From Owenia fusiformis (taxonomy: Eukaryota > Annelida > Polychaeta > Sabellida > Oweniidae): a stretch of 64,000 nucleotides of DNA. Where the stretch lies: NCBI GenBank assembly GCA_903813345.2, contig CAIIXF020000007.1, positions 33,572,538 through 33,636,537 of the forward strand, written 5' to 3'. Positions 1 through 11,039 of this stretch are shown here, one piece after another. The position numbers were made by a program, and so were the translations under genes. The stretch's first letter is position 1; the number at the start of each line of letters is the position of its first letter. Below the pieces are notes generated by a model. The model had not been told where the DNA came from. It saw only the letters and a program-made list of their open reading frames with translations, and ran no database searches.

Positions 1-261
1 CATCTTGTAAAGCTCACTTCATTCTACATCTGATTAGGTTTTGGACATGTTACCTCAGTCATGTCAGCCATTTTGAATGTCTTAAGAAAAGTTGGCGCGC
101 GATAATACTTTGTATCATATTGAATGGTGTTTTTGAGTTTTCATACTTTAACTATTTGGTAGCTTAATAAATAATTTCAGGTGTACTTTGTTGTAAAAGC
201 CCATGTTATTGTTAACAGTAGTTATATGTGATAATTTTGTAAAAGGAAATCAGCAAAAACT

Positions 262-1470
262 CATAATCACTTTTTTATTGTCGGCCAATTTGGTTTTTCC
301 GTCCTAAAATCTTGTCTGTAAAGTCTTGTCTACGCGTTTTCAGGTGAACCGTTTGGTAGATCAATTTTGAATTTTCAGGGATGATTCTTAGTAAGAAAAT
401 CTAGATCTGATTAGTTTTTTGGCATTCTAGGTAAATCTCAAGGCAGCCATTTTGGATTTTCCATCCTAAAACCTTGTCTGTAAAGTCTTGTCTATGCATT
501 TTCAGGTGAACCGTTTGGTAGATCAATTTCAAATTTTCAGGGATGATTCTTAGTATGAAAGTCTAGATCTGATTAGTTTTTTGGCATTCTGGGTAAATTT
601 CAAGGCAGCCATTTTGGATTTTCCGTCCTAAAATCTTGTCTGTAAAGTCTTGTCTACGCATTTCCAGGTGAATCGTTTGGTAGATCAATTTCAAATTTTC
701 AGGGATAATTCTTAGTATGAAAGTCTAGATCTGATTAGTTTTTTTGGCGTTCTGGGTAAATGTCAAGGCAGCCATTTTGGATTTTCCGTCCTAAAATCTT
801 GTCTGTAAAGTCTTGTCTACGCATTCCAGGTGAACTGTTTGTTAGATCAATTTCAAATTTTCAGGGATGATTCTTAGTATGAAAATCTAAATCTGATTTG
901 TTTTTTGGCATTCTGGATAAATGTCAAGGCAGCCATTTTGGATTTTCCGTCTTAAAATCTTGCCTGTAAAGTCTTGTCTACGCGTTTTTGGGTGAACTTT
1001 TGGTAGATCAATTTCGAATTTTCAGAGATGATTCTTAGTATGAAAATCTAAATTTGATTAGTTTTTTGGCATTCTGGGTAAATGTCAAGGCAGCCATTTT
1101 GGATTTTCTGTCCTAAAATCTTGTCTGTAAAGTCTCGTCTACGCATTTTCAGGTGAACCGTTTGGTAGATCAATTTCAAATTTTCAGAGATGATTCTTAG
1201 TATGAAAATCTAGAACTGATTAGTTTTTTGTCATTCAGGGTAATTGTCAAGGCAGCCACTTTGATTTTCCATCCTAAAATCTTGTCTGTAAAGTCTTGTT
1301 TAACTGTTTGACGGATCAATTTCAAATTTTCAGGGGTGGTTCTTAGTATGAAAATCTAGAACTAACTAATTTTTGGGAAATCTGGGTAAATTTTAAGGCG
1401 GCCATTTTGGATTATCCGTCCTCAAATTGTGTCAGTAAAGTATTGTCTACTTATTTTCAGGATAACCATT
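262..1470. repeat. 162-bp tandem array, about 7 units
   Basis: A repeated block with the landmark AAGGCAGCCATTTTGGAT recurs at about 444, 606, 769, 930, 1091, 1253 and 1399, giving periods of 161-163 bp and a shorter last unit. Each unit also carries TCTTGTCTGTAAAGTCTTG and a GATCAATTTC block. Units are similar but not identical, so the array is old. No open frame runs through it. The GCCATTTT motif recurs in the other tandem arrays of this window. Confidence 0.9.
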
Positions 1471-1860
1471 TGACGGGATCACCCATTGGTGGGGACATTT
1501 TGTACACATTTGTGTTCTTGTTAAGAAATTCCAGGGGGAGTTCACTTTTAGCAATGTTAGTTCAAAAATGGCCAAAATAATTAAAAAAGTACTCAGTATG
1601 GGGTAAAAAATGCATGTGCTCTCCACTCATCTTAGAGATTATTGAAGTCTAAATTCTAAGTGTTTTAGTATATTGCTCTCGTTTTTCATGAATATCAAAT
1701 TTTAGTGGATCATGTTAATGTCATTCAACATATGTTTAGTGAATAAGTGGATTCAAAGGTTGAATAAATAGTGTAGAGATGTATCCAACAATCATGGATT
1801 TTGTGTCAAAAGTATATCAAAGTTTGTATATAGCATCAAGGGAAACATCTATTTTGATTT
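1471..1860. other. unassigned AT-rich DNA
   Basis: About 390 bases between the tandem array and an inverted-repeat element. I see no exon-like open frame, RNA gene or clear repeat here. Confidence 0.5.
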
Positions 1861-3632
1861 GCTACAAAGAAAGCCCCCGGACATACCTTATTTCTGCCGA
1901 TATTCACAATTAAATCACCAAAAATCTTATCCCGAATCCATAAAACATTGACAGAAAAAATGCTCACTAACCTTTTAATGATTTCCCGGTGATACTGACA
2001 TTGGATTCCTGCCCCATTTGTACGTTCTATCCAAAATTATGTTTACTATAGACCATGCACATGTCAAGAAGACCTTGAATATGGGTGGGCCAGGCTAACC
2101 GCCAGTAATAGACCATCAACCGCAGTCATATCATGTACCATGCATACAGTTATATCAGACGACCGCGAAGCATTGACACGGTTATAATGTAAACACGGTT
2201 TTATCATACGCATGGTACACGATTTGACCATGGTTGACGGTCTATTACCGCCGACTCTTGTAGTTAGCCTGGCCCACTCACAAAGAAAAATAAAAAACTC
2301 GAAGATTAAAACACATCTCAAATCTACCCATATTTAAGGTTTTCTTGACATATGCATGGTCTGTAGCAAACAGAATGTTGAATAGAACGTTAGGTGCAAA
2401 CTGGACTGGAATCGAATGTCAATGTCACCAGGAAATCATTAAAAGGCTAGTGAGCATTTTTCTGTCAATTTTGCATTAGATTTTTCCCAGACCCCCCTAA
2501 ATGCTCGTTTTTTGCTTTGCGCAACTATTGTTCCCGCATTGGCGTACTTCTTAGAAATATAGTGCTACGCCCATGTTGGCACAATTTGTTTAAGCATTTT
2601 TTGAAAGTATCTGGACATGGGTCACTTATATTTGAATACCAAACAAATTATCAGAATCTCAAAAGTAAATTAGAAATAGAGAAACTTCCAGAGTTATTTA
2701 ATCAAAGAATGGCTCAACAATAGAAACATCAAGGTAAAAATAGAGTTTCAAAGCAAGATGTTTTTGGAATAATATGAACATACAATTCAAAAGATCAAAT
2801 GTGTATTTCAAAAAATGGATTGAGCAAGGTATTGTAAGGGTAGGAGATTTATTTAATCAGGATGGTAATATGAAAAAGTATGATGAAATTGTACAGATTG
2901 TTGGATTGCTGCAATCTTACTACAGTACAATGTAGTCAAGAATGCACTTTTGAATACCAATGTTGATATTCAAGACAAAGAAATATCATTCAAATATAAT
3001 AAAATGTTTGTCAAAGATACCACAGCAAAACATTTTAGAAACATGATTTTGGCAAAAGAATTAGTGATTCCCAAAGTGGAAGAAAAATGGAACCAAATTT
3101 ATCAAAATTTGAGTTGGAAAACTATATGGTATAAATTTTCAAACATCAAAGAGCCGAGACTCAAAACATTGCAATATAAAGTCTTACACAAAATTTACCC
3201 TACAAACATGTTATTATACAAAATGAAAATTTCGGAACATGTAAACTGTAAATATTGTATAACTATAAAAGACACATATGAACACTTCTTTGTCGATTGT
3301 AAAATGGTTAAAGGATTATGGAAAGTTGTACAAGACAAGTTCAATGTAATTCATAACAAAATATTACGTTTGTCAACAAGGGATATACTGTTTGGAACGG
3401 AAAATGATGTTATAAACAATTTGGTTTTGATAGCCAAAAATTGTATTAGCAAATATAAATACGGCAACTATGCAAACCTAGAAATGTTATATGAAAATGA
3501 ACTATATGTAAGAAAATTGTATGTAAAATGAACTGTAAAAAATTTCTGTCATGTTTTATCGGGAGAAGATTTTGAGTGATTTAATTGTGAATATTGGCAG
3601 AAATAAGGATGTTCAGGGGTATTCTTTGTAGC
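1861..3632. mobile_element. inverted-repeat (foldback/MITE-like) element split by a LINE
   Basis: The left arm from 1861 (GCTACAAAGAAAGCCCCC) is the reverse complement of the right end at 3632. Arm sequence continues through 1920-2080 (AAATCACC, CATTGACAG, AATGCTCACTA, CATGCACATGTCAAGAA), mirrored at 2330-2470 and, after an interruption, at 3552-3632. The middle (2090-2300) is also palindromic, mirrored around GGGCCAGGCTAAC and GTTAGCCTGGCCC. Without the inserted LINE it would be about 700 bp. No coding capacity; the open frame at 2064-2321 on the minus strand is an accident of the palindrome. A TSD was not clear, so the superfamily is unknown. Confidence 0.75.
2473..3542 (+). pseudogene. 5'-truncated LINE, 3' end of ORF2 (L1/Tx1-like)
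   Basis: Three reading-frame pieces in order look like the end of a non-LTR reverse transcriptase protein. 2763-2890 reads WNNMNIQFKRSNVYFKKW then GIVRVGDLF; 2950-3531 reads KEPRLKTLQYKVLHKIYPTN, then KISEHVNCKYC and EHFFVDCK, the Cys/His zf-RVT-type tail (C-x2-C...H-x4-C) seen after the RT domain. Frameshifts at about 2720 and 2940 break it. It sits inside the inverted-repeat element and is flanked by TTTCTGTCA on both sides (2459-2467 and 3543-3551), the target duplication expected for target-primed reverse transcription. The clade assignment is inferred. Confidence 0.85.
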
Positions 3633-4455
3633 TAATGAAAATAAATGCCCTGATGAAATATCCAAACTTCGACACTAAATCCATGATCGTTGGATATGTC
3701 TCTGCACTACTTATTAAACCTTTAATTCAATTGATTTTGTATAGAGGACTTAAAAGCTCCAGGGACTTCCTAATAAATATTTTTAGGCTAAATATTTTTT
3801 TAATAAAACAAAAATAGAGACCCACAAATTTGAAGGCTGTATATTTCCACCAGTTTTAAGATGTTAAGATGAAAGGTGTTTTCATGTTTATTTTGATATA
3901 AAAAAAACATAGGGCCAACGGTCTGTTTTACGCTTGAAAATACTGTTGAAGATTGGTGTGATTTAACGATGATACAAAAGCCACTGGTCAATTCGTGTCA
4001 TAATTTAACGAAATCTGACGTCTTTCTAAAGAATTAACAAAATTGACTGCTCACTAAACATAAACTAGCTGAGTTCACATAATAAACATTTGTAGAAAGT
4101 ATAAATTTATTTATTTACTGGTCATAGTAAAGTCTTCAAACTGCACAAGATTATTGGTTATTATTAATCAATTTTTGGGCAAAAATTTCGTTTTTGGAAA
4201 TGCTGACTGGGGGTTCATCCGAACCCACCAAACTCCCGGTGCCTACGGCCATGCATATTTGTCAAAATATCAATTGAAATGTAAAAGAATCAAAATTATT
4301 TTTATTTGAGGTGTGGAGGGAAAATTATGATATTATTTTCTGATGATATTGTAGACATTTTGGTCCAATCAAGTAATTGAAAATGATGTTTGATATATTA
4401 ACATAACACAATTATGTTTTATAACTGGTGGTTCAGAATAAACTTCTATTTGCAG
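3633..4455. other. unassigned, likely intronic or intergenic
   Basis: AT-rich, with no supported gene, repeat or RNA. If the exon at 4456 is internal, this is intron sequence. Confidence 0.4.
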
Positions 4456-4509
4456 TTCGGATGAGAAGGCGAAATCACTGAAAAAAGAAGCCACCAGAAA
4501 AAAAGAGGC
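4456..4509 (+). CDS. internal exon of SLX9/FAM207A-like gene
   Basis: A 54-bp exon bounded by a good acceptor (CTATTTGCAG) and donor (GC|GTGAGT). It reads SDEKAKSLKKEATRKKEA, a lysine-rich stretch. It starts with one base completing a codon and ends with two, so it keeps frame. Joined to the exon at 7605 the split codon GC|A gives Ala and the frame stays open to the stop at 7728. A basic linker before a C-terminal helix matches the SLX9 plan, but the exon alone is too short to be diagnostic. Confidence 0.5.
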
Positions 4510-5384
4510 GTGAGTAAACTATATTTAGAGTTTATGTCACTATCGTGGCATATATGCCCGATAATATATGTCTTTACGATGGAACAAATTCACAAGAACT
4601 CGTGTATTCCAAAAAACTTAACTCAGTACCCCAGTAAGAAACTGGATATTATATCTCTGGAGAATGAAAAATGGGAAAATTTGTCATAAGAATAAATTCA
4701 AGTAGCATGTCTTATCATGTCTTACATACACGTGATCCCCCCTCCATCCAATATTAATTTATTTCGATTATTTTTTGTATAACGCATGGAAACTAACTTT
4801 AAAAAGTGAGCAATGTCATTAGTATTGTGATAATAACGTCCCTTATACCTATTCATTACAGGTCGTGTAGACCATTGTTGCCCGATTTATAGCAAAAACA
4901 TTGACTTTTGCACGTTGGTGATGATGCGCCTTTTTTAATAGATCTCATATCTAAGAAGGGTATCAGTTCCAAAAAAATACTAGATGACCTAACATATTTT
5001 GCCATGCACTGCGCCTATTCATGAGGCAATTCAGTTGTAAATTTTTTCTTGAAAAAATAAATCTTTCAAATTTGTTGAGTTTTCTTGCAGAAATCGCCTA
5101 ATCCCCCCCTCCATCCATTTTCTACGATCACCGGGCGTGACTTTTGGGTGGTCATCTTGTTTTCTGGTGGCTATTTTTGGAAGTTTTTTGATAAATCTTG
5201 TAATCCACATTCCAGAAAATCTGCTATTGGATTTCGTCATATTTATACACATGATAAAGGATACAAAGTTCTACAGCTGATTAAATTTTGCACAGCCATC
5301 TTGTTTGTGTGTCTATTTGCCTAAAGTTAAAACTCCACTTTTATTTGGATAATGTTACAATAAACATATTTTTCAATTTTTACT
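4510..5384. other. intron sequence, no further features seen
   Basis: Lies between the 54-bp exon and the HINE-like element. Contains two pyrimidine-rich CCCCCCTCCATCC motifs (4738 and 5104) but no supported gene. Confidence 0.4.
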
Positions 5385-7530
5385 TCATTATCCCACCGAA
5401 CGAAGTTCGAGGGGGATATAGAAAAGCCGTTCGTCCGTCCGTCCATTCGTTTGTCCGTCTGTTCGCCCGTCCGTTTGTGTGTCCATGCAATAACTCAAAT
5501 ACCGGTAGACAGATTTCATTCAAATTTTAGGGTGTAGGACCTCTGCTCGAGAAGCAATTTTCAATATGGCTGCTTAATTCAAAATGGCGGCCATTTTTAG
5601 GAAAAAATAGAATCTTTGATAACTCAAATTCTAGTGGATGGATTTGGTTCAATAATTTATTCTATATGCTGTTGCCTGGGTATTAAGGAGCCTTGCTCCA
5701 TAAGACATTTTCAAGATGGCCACCATATTCCAAAATGGCGGCCATTTTTCGTAAAAAAATGTTATCTTTGATAACTCAAATACCATTGAATGGATTTGGT
5801 TCAAATTTTACATGCTGATGCCTAGGGACATAGGAACTCTGCTCTAGAAGGGATTTCAAGATGGCAGCTAAATTTCAAACTGGCCGCCATTTTTCATAAA
5901 AGAATGTAACCTTTGATAACTCAAATACCCGTTGACGGATTTGGTTCAAATTCTGTATGCTGATTCCTAGAGACAAAGAGGTTCTGCTCAAGAAGACATT
6001 TTCAAGATGGCCACTGAATTTCAAATTGGCCGCCATTTTTGTAAAAAAGGTAATCATTGATAACTCAAATGCCAGTGGATGGATTTGGTTACAATTTTAT
6101 ATTCTGATGTTGAGGGAAAAAGGAGATCTGCTTCAGAAGAAATTTCAAAGGCGTCAGCTGAATTTCAAAATGGCTGCCATTTTTCATAAAAAAAGGTAAT
6201 CCTTGATAACTCAAATACCATTCGACGGATTTGCTTCGAATTTTATATACTGATGCCTAGAGATAAATGAGCTCTGCTTGAGAAGACATTTTCAAGGTGG
6301 CTGCTATTTCTCAAAATCTCAGCCATTTTTCATTAAACATGTAATCCTTGATAACTCATGTGCCAGTTGACGGATTTGGGTTTGTGTAAAAAAAACGGGT
6401 GACCGGGTAACCGGGTACTTAACGTTCCTAGCAGGGTTAGGAATTTTTATTTATTTATAACGCTGGATCTAGACGATACATGTTCGTTACTTTTGACGTC
6501 ACGTTTTGAGGTTATTTTACATCTTAAGAACGTTTTGACAGCGTTAACTTTAACGTCAAAATAATGTCGGTAATGAACCGATTTAGTGAGAACATATTGA
6601 TGTCTTTGTAAGGTTTCCTAGACTCACAAATATTTTGAAGCCATTTCCACAATGTTGAAATTCAACCATCCATCGACGTTTTGCTGAATATTTAAATAAT
6701 GTCGGATCAAAACGGTCCATGAACGTCATTATTGACGTCAAGTTTTGAGGTTATTTCAAATCGAAAAAAAACGTTTCGACAACTTTAAATTTTAACGTTA
6801 ACAATACGTCAGAAATGAACCGACTTAATGAGAACACAAAGGTTTTGTCATGTTTTTTCCACCAACAAATATTTTGTTATTAAAAGCCTGTTTTGACAAC
6901 GTTGAATTTTAACGTTTGAGTTACGTCACATATGGACCAATGTAGTAAAAAATCAAATGTTCCTGTTTGTTATGTGTTCCACACTAACGAACTTAACGGA
7001 CACGTTACAACAACGTTCTTTTTATACCATCAAATAATAGATGTGTTAAGAACGAAAATGTGCAACCCGTCTTCTAGGAACTTATATGCTACTTTGAGCT
7101 GGATTGCTGGATCGATTATTTTAAAAAGTGCTCTGTCTCGTACAGGGTAAAAATATGGAACAGCAGTGCACTCGGTAGGCTAAGTCTGTCAAGTCAATTC
7201 ACTACTATATATCGGGGGAAATGTGGAACTTTGAAAGTTGGTAACCCTGCTAGGAACGTTAAGTACCCGGTCGACCGGGTACCCGGTCACCCGGTTTTAC
7301 ACAAACCCGATGGATTTGGATTAAATTCTAAATGCTGATGCCCTGGGACATAGGAGCTGTGCTTAAGAAGAAATCTAAAGATGACAGCTGAATTTCAAAA
7401 TGGCAACCATGTTTCATAAAAACATAATCTTTGATAATTCAAATACCAGTGGATGGATTTTGCTCAAATTTAATATGGCCGCTGTTTATCAAAACATGTT
7501 CAGTTCGGTGGGATTTGCTACTCCGTGGAG
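5385..7530 (+). mobile_element. HINE/pearl-like tandem-repeat element, copy A1
   Basis: Begins with the hairpin end TTATCCCACCGAACGAAG (stem CGAAC/GTTCG), then a GTCC/GTCCGT microsatellite near 5430-5480, then tandem units of about 141-150 bp (landmark GATAACTCAAAT at about 5620, 5770, 5919, 6060, 6208 and 6349). Each unit contains CAAAATGGCGGCCATTTTT. It ends near 7510 with TTCAGTTCGGTGGGAT. A subterminal hairpin followed by a microsatellite and a minisatellite is the known layout of Helentron-associated elements (DINE/HINE, bivalve 'pearl'). It has no coding capacity; the Arg/Pro/Ser-rich frame at 5288 is a microsatellite artefact. The array is interrupted at 6378-7308 by a TIR element. Confidence 0.7.
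6378..7308. mobile_element. TIR element with 9-bp TSD (CCGGGT family)
   Basis: A 931-bp element. The left end GGGTTTGTGTAAAA then CGGGTGACCGGGTAACCGGG and TACTTAACGTTCCTAGCAGG is mirrored at the right end (CCTGCTAGGAACGTTAAGTA ... TTTTACACAAACCC). Flanks are GACGGATTT (6369-6377) and GATGGATTT (7309-7317), 8 of 9 identical; removing the element restores the host tandem unit. The interior holds two or three diverged copies of a block with GTTTTGAGGTTATTT and AATGAACCGA. No transposase. The terminus matches the other 9-bp-TSD elements here; 9-bp TSDs are typical of Mutator-like (MULE) elements, so that class is inferred. Confidence 0.85.
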
Positions 7531-7604
7531 TTAATGTTTTTCTAGTTGATGATTTGTCCTTTTTATTATATTGAAATACTGCAGCTAGAAAATTCCTTTT
7601 CCAG

Positions 7605-7728
7605 ATTGGCTGACATTAGATTATTCCAACAAGTGCTGAAACACCCCAAGTACAAAGAAAGTCCATTTCACACAATATCTGAACATTTACACAATAAACA
7701 AAAACAAGAAGATGAAATGGACAGTTAG
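7605..7728 (+). CDS. last exon of SLX9/FAM207A-like ribosome-biogenesis protein
   Basis: The exon follows the acceptor CCTTTTCCAG and reads LADIRLFQQVLKHPKYKESP then FHTISEHLHNKQKQEDEMDS before a TAG. The pattern RLFQQVL-HP-(Y/F)-(x)3-P-(x)2-TI-EHL-N resembles the conserved C-terminal block of SLX9 (FAM207A in vertebrates), a nucleolar/pre-40S assembly factor that binds pre-ribosomal RNA. The upstream exon 4456-4509 joins in phase. A second acceptor at 7584 keeps the frame open but clashes in phase with that exon (it would create TAG). Earlier exons were not found and may lie left of the window. A candidate poly(A) signal AATAAA is at 7983. The family call is from memory of the motif. Confidence 0.55.
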
Positions 7729-8530
7729 AATAAGTACTATAAACTAAGAAAATTCTGCACACAAATTTTCTAGATTGTATCATTTTTTATACAAATATTC
7801 AGCTATCAATGGCAGCATTAGAAAAACTAATCCTGCAAAATTTTAGAAAATATAAACTGAACTGCTCTAAATGTTCTAGTTTCACAAATTACATAGAAAG
7901 GACATTTTAGTATTGCGTCATAACTGCTTCATTATTCGTTAGTAATAAGGTTCCTTATATGAATATCAATGTAAAATTTACAAATAAAATGCCTAAATTA
8001 CAAATACATGTATGATGTAGCAAATAAACAAATAGATCCCAAAATAAGGTCCATTTTATGTTTGTAATGACAAGAAATATTTTGAAACTGACAAATTATT
8101 ATTCGCTTACTACCACTCATAATTTGTAAATGTAAAACAAGTTATTTTATCGATGAAATGTATTTAAATGAATAATAACCTTGCATATTATCCATGAGTT
8201 ATTGCAGAAAACAAATAGGTATTTATACATTAGCAAATAGGACTCCATATTTATTTGTATACAAATATATAATGTATCACTAAGAAATGCTTTATTTCAG
8301 TCAGTATAAAATACATATGTATAAGGAACAATAAAACTTCAACTTGAATTAACAAAAAAAAATACTCAAGTTACAAACAAACAAATAAATTCAATCAATA
8401 CAAATGCTTAATAATTAACAAATCCATTTGGACTCCAATCTCAAAATACTGTGTACACCAATCGTGTATTTTATAATTCCCTGTATGTGTACTGTAAAAA
8501 GTAAAAATAAGTTTGCAATGAAAAAGACAG
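7729..8530. other. 3' flank of SLX9-like gene, AT-rich
   Basis: Probable 3' UTR and intergenic DNA. Contains AATAAA at 7983 and several more further on (8020-8390). No other gene seen. Confidence 0.45.
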
Positions 8531-10830
8531 TGATCACAGTGTTATAGCATGACGGTTACATTAAGGCGATTTGCAAAATTTTGCAGTAACGATATAAAAA
8601 AAATGGCGGATGGGAAAGACAGCATGTTCTCTTTCTGGCCTGTAGGCAAGATTCACAGATAAGATTTCCTTTTCAACTACATGTAGTTCCAGTCGGTTAC
8701 GTATATATGGATGGTTATTAAGACTGGGTCAAATCTGCCAGGTGGTTTACTAGAAGCAGAATATAAGCTGTAAACTTACCGACTGAGATATCCAAGTTCA
8801 TCATTTTTAGTCCATTCTCATGTTTTCTCAGTATATTTGCCTCAGAGCCACTCAAACTATTAACTGTAAGTAAACTGTGTATAAACAAGCCATAAAATGA
8901 CAAATCCAGAACAGGAACGTGGTGTATATTGTAAATAATAAGGTTTCAAACGCAATGTCGTTAGACAACTACGTATGAATTCTATGGACGGTAACGTATT
9001 GTATTAGTTGTACATTAGATATTTAGCAGACGGTTACGTGCATGTACTACTTTCAAGTCAAGGTTGCTAGTTCTGATAGCCTCTTTCCATGTCATTGTTA
9101 TAATGGGTAAGAAATGGAATATTGAATTGCTTATATTTGTTTTCAGGACTCGCAAGAGACGCTCTTGTTTGAGCCTCTATAGGGCAAGGAAAAAATTGTG
9201 TCTTGCTTTATTTATACAAGGGGCGATACATATATTCTGATAAAAATGCTCTCATTTTGCTATTTTTTTCACATATCCATCTCATATTTTCAGAAAATGT
9301 AGATTATGTAATTACACATACAAATGCTCAAATATTATAGCTACATCTTACCATGGTAACCTGTATTAGGGTAGGCAGGTCAACTAAATTATAACGTATA
9401 AAATATCATAATAACTTGTTATTTTAATTATTTTAAAGCATGCGGAAATCATACATTTTTTAAAAAAAAGTTTGGTTTTGTTTCTCGTTGTTTGTTGCTT
9501 AACAAATGTTTATTTGTGATCACTATAACATCACAACAACTCACAATTAGCAATGTGTGACAGGATGGGCAAATTGGAATTACATGTCATGAGACACACC
9601 AAATATCAAAATGACAGATCAGATGAGGTAAGTGCGGCTGTTGCAGAGTGTGACATTAACAGATAGATTAGGAGTACCATTAGATTTTATGTACTATCAA
9701 GAATAAGTAAGAGGACACTGCCAGAGACATACATGGACTCGTATAGTATATGAACAAGGTGTTATATCTGCTCTAAGGATCTCTAGGTAGTATTGTAAAT
9801 TTGAGGAAGGCTAGTCACTGTTGAATATCATTCCCAATCTGGTTGCAAGAAGAGCTTGCGGACAGAGAATAACACTACTATAATTTGAGATGCAATTTAT
9901 GAAAAAAGAACTGTTCCACTGTGGAAATAGCAAACAAGGGCAACAGGGGTATGGAACAGTTCAATGAATAGTTGGCAATGACCTCGATATGCATTTGATC
10001 TGCTTGAAATAGGTACCGAGGAATGATTAAATTAACAAATTTATCTATTTTATACGTTATAATTTAACTGACCTGCCTACCCTAAATACAAGTTACCATG
10101 GCAACCTTATCTCAAAGATAATTTAAGATATAGCTATAATATTTTAGCATTGTATGTGTAATTACATAATCTTCCAAGTACTGAAAAAATGAGTGGAATA
10201 TGTGAAAAAAATCACAAAATGAGAGCATTTTTATCAGAATATATGGATCGCCCCTTGTAAAACCAATGAAAGTAAAAAAGATGGCAATGAAGAGGCAAAA
10301 GAAGAATTAGCATAAAGTACTGATGAATATAACAAAACTAATAACAATGAATCGGGGATATCTAACATATTTGAACGAGGTTTGCGTAACTGTCCATCAA
10401 TTTTTTGCGTAACTGCAAATTCAAAATACATTATTATGGCTTGAGTAGAACATATTAGGTGGTTTCTAATGCTCAATTGGCTTTTTATGATTGTATGTAG
10501 GTTACATCTATATACCCCGAAGTCGTTAGACAATGTAGACCATCGCCTTAACGACAAAAATAAACAAATTACTTAATTTTTTGTAGTTTTGAATTTCATA
10601 CTCAACAGTTTTTCGCATATTTCATGTTATCCCCCGGCATCAATTTGCAGACTACATTCAAAATATACATTACTAAATGCATCACCAAATGGGATGCTTA
10701 CGTAAATCATTCATCCTTTCATTGATACACAGTAGTAGGAAATTATAATCCATTTTATTGGATAAATCAGTGAACCTCCAACCTCGTTTTCAGAGGTGGC
10801 TTTACCGTCATGCTATAGCAGGGTGGTGAT
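8531..10830. mobile_element. TIR/foldback element, about 2.3 kb
   Basis: The left end near 8533 (CAGTGTTATAGCATGACGGT) is mirrored imperfectly at 10805-10830 (ACCGTCATGCTATAGCAGGG). Inner arms are also inverted: 9210-9410 (GGGGCGATACATATATTCTG, GGGTAGGCAGGTCA) against 10040-10255, and TTAAGGCGAT (8563) against ATCGCCTTAA (about 10535). The arms are diverged with many indels. No coding frame that looks real; the 107-codon minus-strand frame at 10234-10557 lies mostly in arm sequence. TSD not resolved. Confidence 0.65.
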
Positions 10831-11039
10831 TTACATACAGTTATTTCTAGTTTTTATTATTTACATGTCTCTGGTGTAGGTATGTAAACTTATAACCTCT
10901 CTTAAAATATTATTTTTTGAGTGATCTTCCAAGTACCCAATTAAGAATTATGTTGTACCCCATTAAATTTGTTTCCACTCACCTTGTTCAGATTCTTTAC
11001 CCAGTTATGTAAAACTTGAACGGTAACATACGGTTCAAA
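10831..11039 (-). other. 3' flank of the STELLO-like C-terminal exon
   Basis: Short region after the stop codon of the minus-strand exon. No feature beyond a likely 3' UTR. Confidence 0.3.

Noticed and set aside
5288-5530. Arg/Pro/Ser/Val-rich frames here and at 21228 and 25046
   Set aside because: Translations of the GTCC/GTCCGT microsatellite at HINE-like heads.
10234-10557. 107-codon minus-strand frame
   Set aside because: Most of it lies in the arm of an inverted-repeat element and it shows no family signature or splice context.
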